From assembly GCA_017963165.1 (NCBI GenBank), contig JAGCTZ010000120.1, positions 11,691 to 75,690 on the forward strand: a DNA stretch of 64,000 nt, given 5' to 3'. A program made the translations under genes and the position numbers. The notes below the pieces were generated by a model, which was given only the letters and a program-made list of their open reading frames with translations, was not told the origin of the DNA and did no database searches. This document shows positions 17,901 to 26,341 of the stretch, in pieces (positions within the stretch are counted from its first letter, which is position 1; each line of letters starts with the position of its first letter). This DNA comes from Treponema sp. GTDB lineage: Bacteria; Spirochaetota; Spirochaetia; Treponematales; Treponemataceae.

Positions 17901-19010
17901 CCTGCTAACCCAGACAAAGCCGGTTATATATTTAACGAATGGGATGCAAGTATTCCGGATACATTTGGAACTTCTTCAATTGTCTTTACTGCTCAATGGG
18001 AAGTTTCTACAGGAACTCCTTATAAAGTAGAGCATTATCAGCAAAACCGAGATGATGAGCAGTATACTCTTAAGGAAACAACAAATAAACAGGGAACAAC
18101 AGGCTCATCTACTTCCGCAGAACAAAAGACTTACGAAGGCTTTACTGCAAAAACCTTTGCACAGTCTACTATTTCTGCAGATGGTTCTACAGTTGTAAAG
18201 ATTTACTACGACAGAAATACAATTTCATATACTTTCAAAGCTAATCAAGGTGAATGGAACGCAAATGAAGAAGAAAGAGTCTTTACTGCAAAGTTTGGTA
18301 CAGACTTTAATGCAACAGCAGTAGGGGAACCAACAAGAGGCGGTTACGACTTTGACGGATGGAATGATACAATTCCAGAAACCTTCGGAGCAGAGAATAA
18401 ACAATTTACTGCATCGTGGGCATTAAAAGATTATACAATTACGTATTATTCAGAAGGTCAGAATATTACCGGAACCGAAGCCTGCGCAAGCTTCCCTAAG
18501 ACATTTACAGTCGAAAGCTCTGCAATTTCTATGTCTTCATATACATTGACAAAAGATGGTGCAGTATTCCTTGGCTGGTTTAACAATGCTGATTTCACTG
18601 ATTCGGCCGTAACCACTATTTCTAAAGGCACTACAGGTAACAGAACGTTCTATGCAAAATGGAGTTATCCAAAGGGCATAAGCGTTACAATTCAGTCTGG
18701 AAGCTGGAGCTCTGATTCAACTGCTGCAGAATTTAAACTTACCTCCGGTGGTTCAGCTGTTACTGAAGGTCAGACTTTGACAAGCAGCGGTAATTCAATT
18801 TCTTTGACTGCAACAAATCTTTCGGGCTACACCTATACCTGGAAGGTAGACGGAAGCACAACAGATTCATCAGACACTGCATACAGTTCAACTAATACTC
18901 TTACAATTTCAACAACAAGCTGGAAGAAGGGTGTCTACGATATTGTAGTAACAGCAACAAACGGAGCTGATTATAAATCATGCTTTGTTCAGATTAAGGT
19001 AGGCTACTAA
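14961..19010 (+). CDS. Large repeat lipoprotein: FGE/SUMF1-like domain plus InlB-type and VEHY-type repeats
   Basis: A 1349-residue predicted surface lipoprotein (lipobox LLAAC). After a family-specific N-terminus, residues about 163-350 form an FGE-sulfatase/SUMF1-like C-type-lectin fold ('YRLPTEAEWEYVARGG', 'GFRVVR'). Listeria-Bacteroides (InlB B-type) repeats follow ('GYKFSGWYTA', 'GYTFGGWYLD'). Four tandem modules of about 141 residues come next, each opening with a YKVEHYKQN-like strand, a KIYYDR end and a YTFNSGDGSW half (16727-18420). The C-terminus is Ig-like. FGE folds without the formylglycine-generating chemistry act as ligand-binding domains in some variable proteins. It heads three co-directional lipoprotein genes and probably mediates adhesion or surface interaction (inference). 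The start is ATG 14961, just after the Shine-Dalgarno. Confidence 0.8.
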   Translation: MKKNSVFKLFAGTFFVLFLLLLAACSGGMTERYKGGKVSFCLEKAQIQELLEEKGIAASSTDSSRAIQMPGLPDGQKIFFTVSLLGDYEQSQTAEVKGDIEIIFEEVPIGASIYAQAKLYISTDEGKTSYLTIFQGVSDPITVQEEIENTLEIKKLENAVEGFVLVLGGTKGYVAGSNVFVNGRSVDFTDFYIGANQVTEKEYSSIMNKGSSSNNAVTSVSWFDAIEYCNRLSLNENLTPCYTLDGENVSCSFKANGYRLPTEAEWEYVARGGNDGNLSGVKGLSDGIREWCWDWHDTIKKATFATGPSSSLTGVRVNRGDNEAAAVNRYYNNPFYNGKSPLVGFRVVRTIGVSDMVLSYVVTFKTNCSTTIDNIIVKEGGTFDEPDTSAFEKTGYKFSGWYTAKSQETPYDFAIPVAHDIALEAVWNPIKYTISFDKGQSSSEEMAPVTAEYDSKVVLPKITYEAPAGMKFGGWALTADAEDWTYEDGAEVLNLTAKDEDEVVLYALWLDKDVCSITYVIDDYDTSSLSPKTFLPSKNITLPSAENITGYTFGGWYLDPDYSEDSKITGWNAGEKTSGITVYAKWIPNSDTAYKVEHYKQNLNGVGYTIVTADTESKTGTTDANTNAVAKTYEGFIAKTVEQAAIAADGSTVVKIYYDRYKATYTFNSGDGSWANGESKKIVSGFYGANVTPPFVSPEKDNYKFNKWEPSVPEYFGTEDLVFVAQYAKALAGYTVEHYKQNCEAVDVSEKTYTLADTDKDNMGAAGELTEAKANEYEGFEKPEIKQETIAEDGSTVVKIYYDRIKVTYTFNSGEGSWTGGKTEKTVSGLYGAEVTAPDSPDKDNYQFNKWEPSVPSVFGTENITFIAAYTQEIAGYTVEHYQQNCEAIDVLQKTYTLKETETDKKGNIGASTEAVAKTYEGFEVPTVTQETIVANGSTIVKIYYDRKQIQYTFNPDGGNWNNDTESKIVKGLYGADVTAPANPDKAGYIFNEWDASIPDTFGTSSIVFTAQWEVSTGTPYKVEHYQQNRDDEQYTLKETTNKQGTTGSSTSAEQKTYEGFTAKTFAQSTISADGSTVVKIYYDRNTISYTFKANQGEWNANEEERVFTAKFGTDFNATAVGEPTRGGYDFDGWNDTIPETFGAENKQFTASWALKDYTITYYSEGQNITGTEACASFPKTFTVESSAISMSSYTLTKDGAVFLGWFNNADFTDSAVTTISKGTTGNRTFYAKWSYPKGISVTIQSGSWSSDSTAAEFKLTSGGSAVTEGQTLTSSGNSISLTATNLSGYTYTWKVDGSTTDSSDTAYSSTNTLTISTTSWKKGVYDIVVTATNGADYKSCFVQIKVGY
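16727..18420 (+). repeat. Four tandem ~425-bp modules inside the lipoprotein gene
   Basis: Modules start near 16727, 17155, 17580 and 18005. Each encodes a VEHY(K/Q)QN strand, a (V/I)KIYYDR strand and a YTF-x(5-6)-W segment. Sequence similarity is high at both protein and DNA level, so copy number could change by recombination. Confidence 0.8.
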
Positions 19011-19029
19011 GGGTTAGGGAGGAAGAGTT

Positions 19030-22000
19030 ATGAGGAGAAACGTAATGAAAGGACATACATTTTTTAGAGTAATTTCAAAAGCCGCTGTTCTGCTTGCCTT
19101 GTTTACACTTGTTTCCTGTCAGAACGGTCTTGAAGATAAATATAAGGGTTCATCTGTAAAACAAAAAGCAAGAATTGTTGTTGCGGCTTCTGCAAAAACA
19201 AACATGCGTCAGGCTGTAGATCCAGATTTGAGCCTTTCAAAGTTTTCGGATTTTAAATTATATGCAACAACTCAAGCATTGCCGGACGACCTTACAATAC
19301 TTACACCAATTGCAACAGGCGATACAGTAGAGGAATTAAACGACCCTGCTATTGAACTTGATGCAGGAGTCTGGAACTTCCATCTTATAGCTTCTCTTAA
19401 TGGAGTAACTTTTTCGGGTTCAGTTTCCAATTTCGAAGCTTCTTCTACTGTAACAAATACAATAAGCTTTACGCTTACTCCAGAAATAACCGGCGGTGGT
19501 CTTGAAGTAAAAATTACTTTCCCGTCACAGGCAGATAAAGTTCACGTAACACTTGAACCTGTTGCAGGAGGAACTGCCGTTATTGATGAAGATGCAACTA
19601 CCTTTGAAACTTCGGGCAGTAACAAATCATTGACAATTTCCCGCGATATTTCTGATAATACCGAACGAATTGCACCAGGAACATACCTTCTTTCTTATGC
19701 CTTCTATGAAAATGATATTACAGAAGCGTTGAACACCTGCGAATTTATAGTAAATATTGCATCCGGTATTACAACTACAAAAACAGATTTTGCAATTGCA
19801 GATTTAAACGAAACACATACTATTACATATCAATATAAGTATTTTACAGTTGGAAAAGAAACTGGAGAGACGATTGATGTAAGTTCTCTCTTAACAGAAG
19901 ATGACGGACCTATTGTTCTGCCTGTAAAATATTTCCGCAAGAGTAATATTTCGAATACAAATCTTCCTGTATTGAAAAACTATACTGTAGATGGAAAAAC
20001 TTATAGCTTTGCCGGCTGGTATGATGGTCCGGATATAAATTATTTCAACCACCGTTGTTCAAAGTGTCCGGATACAGGTTCAGATATTACACTTGTTGCA
20101 TGCTTTACAGATACAATTTATGTAAGCGAATCAACTAACCATATCAGTGGTGATTTTACCACAGGTTTTTCTTCAGCTTATCCTTGTTTTGCATTAAGCG
20201 ATGCAGTTGATTCTATTCAACGATTCAATGAGTTTAAAACTATTGATAATGCAGACAGCAATGTTGATTGGAAAATTATTATTGATGGACAAACTTCTGG
20301 AGCAGAACTTAAAAATATTTCAGGAAAATCTCTTACTTTACAGGGAAAAACTGGCAGTGATACAGATATCCTTGATGGTAATTGTGCAGATCTTGCAGAT
20401 GACCCAGATACTTTAGATGTAGGTGCGGTACTGACTGTACAAACAGGTTTCCCTGTATACATTTCAAAGCTTAAAATAACTCATGGTGGACGAGCTATAG
20501 GTGTTTATCCTGGCAAAATTAATTCTTCTACGCCAAATACTCCAACAGAATTGACTTTACAATCAGATACAAAAATCGAAAATAATATTGGTGGCGGCGA
20601 AGCTGGTGCAATTTATCTTTTTGGTGATTCTTCTACTGTAAATGTAATCTTAAACATTGAAACTGGAGTTGTTATAAGTAATAATATCTCAAGAGCTGCA
20701 GGTTCTGCTGCGGGATTGGGTGGAGCAATTGGCGCCGATGGCTATAGCGTAATCAATATGTCTGGTGGTGAAATCACCAACAATACTGCATACAATTGGG
20801 GTGGAGCAATATGTTTGTTTGGTAGCCATACAACTTTGAATCTTTCAGGCGGAACAATCAGCGGTAATGATGTAAGTTATCTTGGAACAACTCCTAACTC
20901 TGATGGACAAAAGGGTGGAGCAATCTACAAGGCTGCAAATGCAACACTCAATATCCAATCCGAGGTTTATATTCCTTATGCAGATAATAAAAATGATATT
21001 TACCTTGCTGGTGGTGCAATTAATTTATCTGGCGAAATATTTAATTATGATAATCAATTGCAGGAATTTGCAATTACAATTGCAGACCCGACAGAAACTT
21101 CCAGAATTGTTCTTACCCAATCAGATGAAGGCGGAAAATATGTTATGGGCTTCCACCAGATGTTTATTCCAACAGTTGCCGGTTATGAAATTGGTTCTGA
21201 TGGTAAATGGGCAGCAAGCACAAATACACCATATACCGTAAAACATTATAAGCAGCCGGACAACGGAAGTACAACTTTAGCAAATTATGAACTTGCTGAT
21301 ACAGAAAATAAAACCGGAACAACAGGCGCGACAACAAGTGCTTCTGCAAAAACATATACAGGCTTTACATCTCAAACCTTTAGTCAGTCTACAATTGCAG
21401 GTGACGGTTTAACAGTAGTAAATATATATTATAATAGAAAAACTATAACTTATACCTTTAATAAAGGAAGTGGCGAATGGACCAGTGGTTCAGAAACAGG
21501 ATCAAAGTCAGGCCTTTATGGAACAACATTTACACCTCCAGCCACAACAAGAACAGGTTATAACTTTGGCACATGGAAGACAGACAGTGATGAAGAGCTT
21601 GCTTCGCCATATACTTTTGGTGCCCAAAATAAAACTTATAATGCTTACTGGACTCCAATAAATTATACAATTACGTATGAGCTTGATGGAGGAACAAATC
21701 ACACCGATAACCCTTCAACTTATACTATACTAAGCGAAATTACTTTTAAGACTCCAACAAAAGCAAATGCTGTATTTGGCGGCTGGTACACCGATTCAAG
21801 CTTTACGACAGCAATAACCGAAATTCCACTGGGAACTTATGAAGCCCCTGGTGCAGATCCTCTTACACTTTATGCTAAATGGCAATACAATCAGGATTTT
21901 GAAGCTACAATTGATCCGGGTGCCGGTTCTACATTAAGCATGACTGTTACTGTTGCAGGAACAGAAGTTGCCGATGGAGAAACAATATCTGTTGCATACA

Positions 22001-22245
22001 GTGCAGCTTCGGGTAGCACTATAGTGTTTACACCAACCTTTACACAAGCTGGTTATACATGCGTGTGGAAGATTGACGAAGAAACAACAATGACAGGCAT
22101 GTCTGTAACAGACAATGTTCTTACTGTTAATACAACAGGCTGGTTGCCAGGTCTTTATGATGTTCAACTTACAGCAAGCAAAGGCTCTGGAACTTCAGCA
22201 GTTTACGAAGCATATTATACACAGATTGTAATCAGCGCGTTATAA
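19030..22245 (+). CDS. Large lipoprotein with beta-helix, VEHY module and InlB-type repeats
   Basis: A 1071-residue lipoprotein (lipobox TLVSC). The N-terminal region carries the island family's 'LDAGVWNFHLIASLNG' block, shared in outline with the later lipoproteins. The middle holds a right-handed beta-helix with Pmp-like 'GGAI' and 'GGEITNN', 'GGTISGN' turns (about 510-650). One VEHY-type module, one InlB-type 'FGGWYTDSS' repeat and an Ig-like end follow. AGGGAGG seven bases upstream supports ATG 19030. It lies 19 bases after the previous lipoprotein gene, so co-transcription is likely. The beta-helix suggests a rigid surface stalk or carbohydrate contact (inference). Confidence 0.8.
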   Translation: MRRNVMKGHTFFRVISKAAVLLALFTLVSCQNGLEDKYKGSSVKQKARIVVAASAKTNMRQAVDPDLSLSKFSDFKLYATTQALPDDLTILTPIATGDTVEELNDPAIELDAGVWNFHLIASLNGVTFSGSVSNFEASSTVTNTISFTLTPEITGGGLEVKITFPSQADKVHVTLEPVAGGTAVIDEDATTFETSGSNKSLTISRDISDNTERIAPGTYLLSYAFYENDITEALNTCEFIVNIASGITTTKTDFAIADLNETHTITYQYKYFTVGKETGETIDVSSLLTEDDGPIVLPVKYFRKSNISNTNLPVLKNYTVDGKTYSFAGWYDGPDINYFNHRCSKCPDTGSDITLVACFTDTIYVSESTNHISGDFTTGFSSAYPCFALSDAVDSIQRFNEFKTIDNADSNVDWKIIIDGQTSGAELKNISGKSLTLQGKTGSDTDILDGNCADLADDPDTLDVGAVLTVQTGFPVYISKLKITHGGRAIGVYPGKINSSTPNTPTELTLQSDTKIENNIGGGEAGAIYLFGDSSTVNVILNIETGVVISNNISRAAGSAAGLGGAIGADGYSVINMSGGEITNNTAYNWGGAICLFGSHTTLNLSGGTISGNDVSYLGTTPNSDGQKGGAIYKAANATLNIQSEVYIPYADNKNDIYLAGGAINLSGEIFNYDNQLQEFAITIADPTETSRIVLTQSDEGGKYVMGFHQMFIPTVAGYEIGSDGKWAASTNTPYTVKHYKQPDNGSTTLANYELADTENKTGTTGATTSASAKTYTGFTSQTFSQSTIAGDGLTVVNIYYNRKTITYTFNKGSGEWTSGSETGSKSGLYGTTFTPPATTRTGYNFGTWKTDSDEELASPYTFGAQNKTYNAYWTPINYTITYELDGGTNHTDNPSTYTILSEITFKTPTKANAVFGGWYTDSSFTTAITEIPLGTYEAPGADPLTLYAKWQYNQDFEATIDPGAGSTLSMTVTVAGTEVADGETISVAYSAASGSTIVFTPTFTQAGYTCVWKIDEETTMTGMSVTDNVLTVNTTGWLPGLYDVQLTASKGSGTSAVYEAYYTQIVISAL

Positions 22246-22263
22246 AAAATAGGGAGGTTTATG

Positions 22264-24315
22264 ATGAAGAAGAATATAATTTTACGAACACTTTTTTTCT
22301 CTTTGGCAATTTTTCTTGTTTCTTGTACAAACGGGCTTACAGATAAAAAATCAAAAAATAAAGGTGACCAGCAATCATATATTGTCATAAGCTTGATAAC
22401 CGATATGTCAAGAATGGCTCAGGGAAATGTTTTTCCAAATTCCAGGGTTAATGATCTGACAAATATTGTTCTTACCGGAAAGCTTGGTGATACTGGCGCA
22501 GAACAGACGCTTGCAACCGAATCAAAAATTGAAGATTTGACAAACAGCCCTATACCTTTATCTCCAGGTTCATGGACATTTACGCTTACTGCAAAATTAA
22601 GTGGAATTGATTTTGAAGCAACACTTACAAAAGTTCAGGTTGAAGAAGGTACTAATACTCCCGTTAGTTTTGCTTTGGAACCTGTTTCAAGTGTAACAAA
22701 GGGCGGTCTTGATATCACTGTAAAATTCCCTGATGCTGCAAACAGGGTTTATCTGGCTTTCCAGAATCTTTCAAGTGGAAGTCCTAATTATTTTGAATAT
22801 ACAGCAGATGGAGCATTATATAAAATTCTCACAGATGAAAACAATAAAAAATATATAAATTATGCAAAAGCTTTAAGTACTGACGGTTCGTCAATAGGAC
22901 TGGAACCAGGTACATATAAACTTTGGTATACTTTTTATGCAGACCCGGTTCCAGATATTTTAAATACTTTTATTGTATATGCTACAGTTTCAAAAGGCTT
23001 TACTACTTCGGAAACTATAGAACTTACAAGCTTAAACGAAATTTATAATATTACTTATAAAACTTATAAAACCGAATCTGACAAACCGGCAGGTATAACT
23101 TCTCAAGATGATATAGACAGCCTTGTTGCAGGTGGTCAGACCTGGACAGATAAATACACAAGAAAATCGACGACAGTTACTCTTCCAACATTAACTTTAG
23201 CAGGCTACCACTTTGACGGCTGGTATGATGAAGACGATAATAAGATTGTAAGCTGGAGCCAGAGAATCGGCGACCTGACCCTGTACGCCAAGTGGAGTAG
23301 TGGAAGTGTAGGTGTAGACGTAACAAATCCAACAGAAAAAGTTACTTTGACAAAATCTGCACCAGATTCAAATGGAATAATTACCTTTACTGCAGCAACT
23401 ACGACAAGTGCAACAACTTATGCCTGGTATGTCGATGGCGTAAAGGATGATACCGCTACAGGAAGTACCTTTGAGTTTGATAAGACAGGAAAAGCGTTTG
23501 GAAATTATGTTATAACTGTTGAATGTGGTGGATATAGTGCGGCAGAGATTGTTAAGTTAGATCCTATAGGTTCAAAGTTAACTCCAAATGCCCTCTATGA
23601 TATTGTTTTCAAAGACGGTTCCGCCGAAGCATATCAGGAAGGTATGACATTAACTGATGAACAGAAAGCTTCTGCTGTTGCGATAATTTTCAATATTGGA
23701 GCAGATTGTTCTAATGATAAAACAACACCAAGAATTCTTGGTGTAGGATTAAAGAATTCTAACGGGGATTCTACTAAAACTTATGCTTGGGCTAAACAGA
23801 ATTCTACTGGTTATACAACAAAATTTGAGAATATTCAAATTAACCAATATACTAGTGTACCTACAAATGGAACTGTTTATTATCAATATGAGATTGAAGG
23901 GGAACTTAATTACTTAACAGGTGATTTTGACGGAAGTGATAACTGGAGTGAAATTTGTACACAGGATTCAACAGGAACTGCAAATGCAGAATCTATAGCA
24001 GAAAACTATCCTGCCTTTTATTATGTAAACAATTATGCGGCAAATGCAGGTTTGACAGGTACATATGCAACAGGCTGGTATATGCCAAGTGTTGTAGAGT
24101 TACATTGTATATACAAAAATATAACCTCGTTAAATACAATTCTAAGATTGTTTGGTGATGAAGCTGATATTTTAATCAACAATGACAGTTACTGGTCTTC
24201 GTCCCAGAACGATGTCAACGAATACTGCGCGTTGTACGTCCACTTTAGCGACGGAAGCGTCTTCCCCTTCGTCGAGAACAACGCTAGGCGTGTCTGCGCT
24301 GTCCGGGCTTTTTAA
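22264..24315 (+). CDS. Lipoprotein with DUF1566-like C-type-lectin tail and DGR-like variable end
   Basis: A 683-residue lipoprotein (lipobox FLVSC). It has the island-family N-terminus ('GSWTFTLTAKLSG'), one InlB-type repeat ('YHFDGWYDEDDNKI') and a C-terminal DUF1566-like domain from about residue 450 ('LTGDFDGSDNW', 'TGWYMPSVVEL', 'YWSSSQ', 'RVCAVRAF'). The last 39 codons (24196-24312) switch abruptly to GC-rich, C-ending codons and match the architecture of a DGR variable region. DUF1566 and FGE folds are the usual hosts of DGR variation (family knowledge). ATG 22264 is better spaced from GGAGG than ATG 22261. It ends the first lipoprotein operon. Confidence 0.8.
   Translation: MKKNIILRTLFFSLAIFLVSCTNGLTDKKSKNKGDQQSYIVISLITDMSRMAQGNVFPNSRVNDLTNIVLTGKLGDTGAEQTLATESKIEDLTNSPIPLSPGSWTFTLTAKLSGIDFEATLTKVQVEEGTNTPVSFALEPVSSVTKGGLDITVKFPDAANRVYLAFQNLSSGSPNYFEYTADGALYKILTDENNKKYINYAKALSTDGSSIGLEPGTYKLWYTFYADPVPDILNTFIVYATVSKGFTTSETIELTSLNEIYNITYKTYKTESDKPAGITSQDDIDSLVAGGQTWTDKYTRKSTTVTLPTLTLAGYHFDGWYDEDDNKIVSWSQRIGDLTLYAKWSSGSVGVDVTNPTEKVTLTKSAPDSNGIITFTAATTTSATTYAWYVDGVKDDTATGSTFEFDKTGKAFGNYVITVECGGYSAAEIVKLDPIGSKLTPNALYDIVFKDGSAEAYQEGMTLTDEQKASAVAIIFNIGADCSNDKTTPRILGVGLKNSNGDSTKTYAWAKQNSTGYTTKFENIQINQYTSVPTNGTVYYQYEIEGELNYLTGDFDGSDNWSEICTQDSTGTANAESIAENYPAFYYVNNYAANAGLTGTYATGWYMPSVVELHCIYKNITSLNTILRLFGDEADILINNDSYWSSSQNDVNEYCALYVHFSDGSVFPFVENNARRVCAVRAF
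24196..24312 (+). other. Candidate DGR variable region 1
   Basis: These 39 codons encode the end of the lectin-like domain. Eighteen of the 28 central codons end in C, against an A/T-ending background. Compared with the same-length tail at 35249-35365, 22 of these 28 residues differ, while the 11 flanking codons differ at only one residue. Paired codons such as GTC/GAC, AAC/GCC, TAC/GGC and CCC/GAC are what adenine mutagenesis of AAC codons would give. The shared 3' block GTCTGCG-TGTCCGGGC could be the initiation end. No template repeat is seen in the window. Confidence 0.65.
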
Positions 24316-24391
24316 CAATTCAGCTATTTAACTATTTGTACAATTATTCCAAGAAGCGCAGTAAGGTATGCGGTGGTAAAGCCAAAACTGC

Positions 24392-24416
24392 GGTGGTTGA
24401 GTCTGTCGAAACCACC
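24392..24416. repeat. Palindromic repeat, variant with GGTGGTT arms
   Basis: GGTGGTT (24392-24398) pairs perfectly with AACCACC (24410-24416) around a GAGTCTGTCGA core, which resembles the core of the other repeats. It lies between the convergent lipoprotein and Rpn-type genes and could act as a bidirectional terminator. Confidence 0.65.
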
Positions 24417-24427
24417 ACATGCAAGAA

Positions 24428-25279
24428 TCAGGTGTGTGCGAGATTCTCTTGCTGGAGTTTCAGAACTTCTTCTGTTGTAAGATTTGTGAGTTCTGATATT
24501 TCAGTAATGGGATATTCTTTTTTAAGCATCTTAATTGCAGTTTGTTCTTTACCCTCACGGAGGCCTTCTTCTTTGCCTTCACGGAACTTACGGGCTTTTT
24601 CTCTTTCCAAATCCATAAACTGCTTCCTCCATAGAGAGTTCTGTTTTGCTTCTACTACCAGCCTGGAAACTTTTTCGGAAAAACTGTCACTTCCTTTTTC
24701 GTCTGGTGAAATAACCTGCTTTAAGAAAGCCTTCTGTCTTTCATCTAGTATCTTATCATAATTTTCGGCTATGAAAAAGTACTTGTAAGCCCTGTCATTC
24801 AGTTTTATCTGAGGATTTTCCAAGCAGAGGTTTTCAAAGGTGTACTTTGCAAACCCTTTTTGAAAAATATCAGGCACACATATAAAGATTACATAACTGT
24901 CCTTGAGATCCTTGTAATCATCTCCTTGGTTTAATGCCTGAACATCAAGAATCCCTTGATAATATCTTGCACGTTCGGGAATTTCTCCATTGTCTGTGGC
25001 TTGCATTTCAAGATTGTAAGCTTTTGATGCACCTTCTGCATAAACATCGAGTCTTACACCTTTCTTATCGTAGTCAACTTCGATTGTTTCTTCGGTTTGC
25101 ATTACTATGTGGTTAATTTTAATCTGCAGCAGGATTTCCAGAAGTTCCTTGCAGACATCGGGATTGTTGTGCATTACCTTATAGAAGATGAAGTTGTTTG
25201 CGATTGTAGCGTTTTTCCATTTTTCCGCTAGCTTGAGTTCGGTTTCGTTTGTGAAATTTGATTGATTTCCTTGAAACAT
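24428..25279 (-). CDS. Rpn-family PD-(D/E)XK recombination-promoting nuclease / putative transposase
   Basis: A 283-residue protein of the PDDEXK_2/Rpn (YhgA-like) family. The nuclease core reads 'FIFYKVMHNNPDVCKELLE', then GVRLDVYAEG with the catalytic aspartate, then YNLEMQ giving the ExQ pair. A later 'YVIFICVPDIF' strand and the charged C-terminal coiled region (KFREGKEEGLREGKEQ) are also family hallmarks. Rpn proteins cleave DNA and stimulate RecA-independent recombination in E. coli; they are often expanded in gut bacteria and treponemes. It sits on the opposite strand between two blocks of recombining lipoprotein genes. AAGGAG precedes the start at a good distance. Confidence 0.85.
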   Translation of the reverse strand: MFQGNQSNFTNETELKLAEKWKNATIANNFIFYKVMHNNPDVCKELLEILLQIKINHIVMQTEETIEVDYDKKGVRLDVYAEGASKAYNLEMQATDNGEIPERARYYQGILDVQALNQGDDYKDLKDSYVIFICVPDIFQKGFAKYTFENLCLENPQIKLNDRAYKYFFIAENYDKILDERQKAFLKQVISPDEKGSDSFSEKVSRLVVEAKQNSLWRKQFMDLEREKARKFREGKEEGLREGKEQTAIKMLKKEYPITEISELTNLTTEEVLKLQQENLAHT

Positions 25280-25469
25280 ATTTTTTACTCCTTTTGTTTG
25301 AAGAACTTGTATGTAGTGTCGTAGGACAAATTGCCCCTCGCGGGCTGTTCTTCATAAAAAAAATAGGGGAGGAAAATAGTTTTCTCCATTATATATATAG
25401 TATAGAAAAAAAAAGAGGACTTCTTACAAAATTTCGAGAGAAAAAGTTGAAAAAAATAAAAAAAACTAT

Positions 25470-26183
25470 TTATTCATCCAGCGTCTGCAGCTCCAGCGCA
25501 ATTTCTTCCATTTCGCGGTCGGTCATGGCTATAGTTTCAGCTACTCTGAATAATTCGCGTCGGATACTTTCGGGTACTTCAGCGCTGTTTTTGTAGTGAA
25601 TCTGATGCTCAAGACTGGCCCAGAAATCCATTGCAATTGTACGCAGTTGTATTTCTACACGTACATTATGCTGCGTTTTCGAAAGATAAACAGGAATTTC
25701 TATAACAAGATGAAGGCTTCTGTAGCCGCTTTCCTTTGGTTTTTCTATGTAATCATTCTGCACAATAAGCTTGATATCCGGCTGCTTTAAAAGCATGTCG
25801 CGGACATTATATATATCCGAAATATACGGACAGATTACACGGACTCCTGCAATATCATTAAGGTTTTGAATCATGGAATCAAACGTAACAGGCAGATGCT
25901 TTTTTTCGAGCTTCGAAGCAATGCTGTCTGGTGCCTTTATGCGGCTTTTTACAGTTTCAATCGGATTACGCTTGTGTCCAACTTTGCTTTCTTTATTTAA
26001 TATATCAAGTTTTGTTTCTATCTGTTTTATGGCACTTTCATAAATCATCATTATCTGCTGAAACTGCAGTGCCATTTTATAAAAATCGTTTGGATTAGTA
26101 AGAGCCCCCGACATTTCGATAGGAAGCGTAGGTGTCGGCATCGTATTATCAATCCCGTCCATATCATTAATTTCTGAGTTCAT
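25470..26183 (-). CDS. Small alarmone synthetase ((p)ppGpp synthetase, RelQ/YjbM-like)
   Basis: A 237-residue single-domain GTP pyrophosphokinase. RelA/SpoT synthetase motifs are intact: 'DIAGVRVICPYISDIY', 'YIEKPKESGYRSLH' and 'VEIQLRTIAMDFWASLEHQI'. No hydrolase, TGS or ACT domain is present, matching small alarmone synthetases, which make pppGpp/ppGpp from GTP or GDP and ATP. ATG 26183 is my start; TTG 26219 would add 12 residues without a clear ribosome site. A TATTAT lies 10 bases before the ATG, so the transcript may be nearly leaderless. It is on the minus strand between the two lipoprotein operons; no link in function is visible. Confidence 0.87.
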   Translation of the reverse strand: MNSEINDMDGIDNTMPTPTLPIEMSGALTNPNDFYKMALQFQQIMMIYESAIKQIETKLDILNKESKVGHKRNPIETVKSRIKAPDSIASKLEKKHLPVTFDSMIQNLNDIAGVRVICPYISDIYNVRDMLLKQPDIKLIVQNDYIEKPKESGYRSLHLVIEIPVYLSKTQHNVRVEIQLRTIAMDFWASLEHQIHYKNSAEVPESIRRELFRVAETIAMTDREMEEIALELQTLDE

Positions 26184-26271
26184 ACCTTTAAAGATAATAC
26201 AATTTTTAATATACGGCAAATTAAAAAGTTGTTTTATATCTGGCGGCCATTTTTTTGCATCTTTTTTTTTC

Positions 26272-26300
26272 TTGTCAAAACAGTTTTATGAGTTTACAAT
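26272..26300 (+). promoter_or_regulatory. Probable promoter of the second lipoprotein gene cluster
   Basis: TTGTCA (26272-26277) and TACAAT (26295-26300) with 17-base spacing lie 41 bases upstream of ATG 26342, which is preceded by GGAGGT. Confidence 0.6.
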
Positions 26301-26341
26301 AGAATAGAATAATTATTTTTGAATTCTTTTATGGAGGTTCT

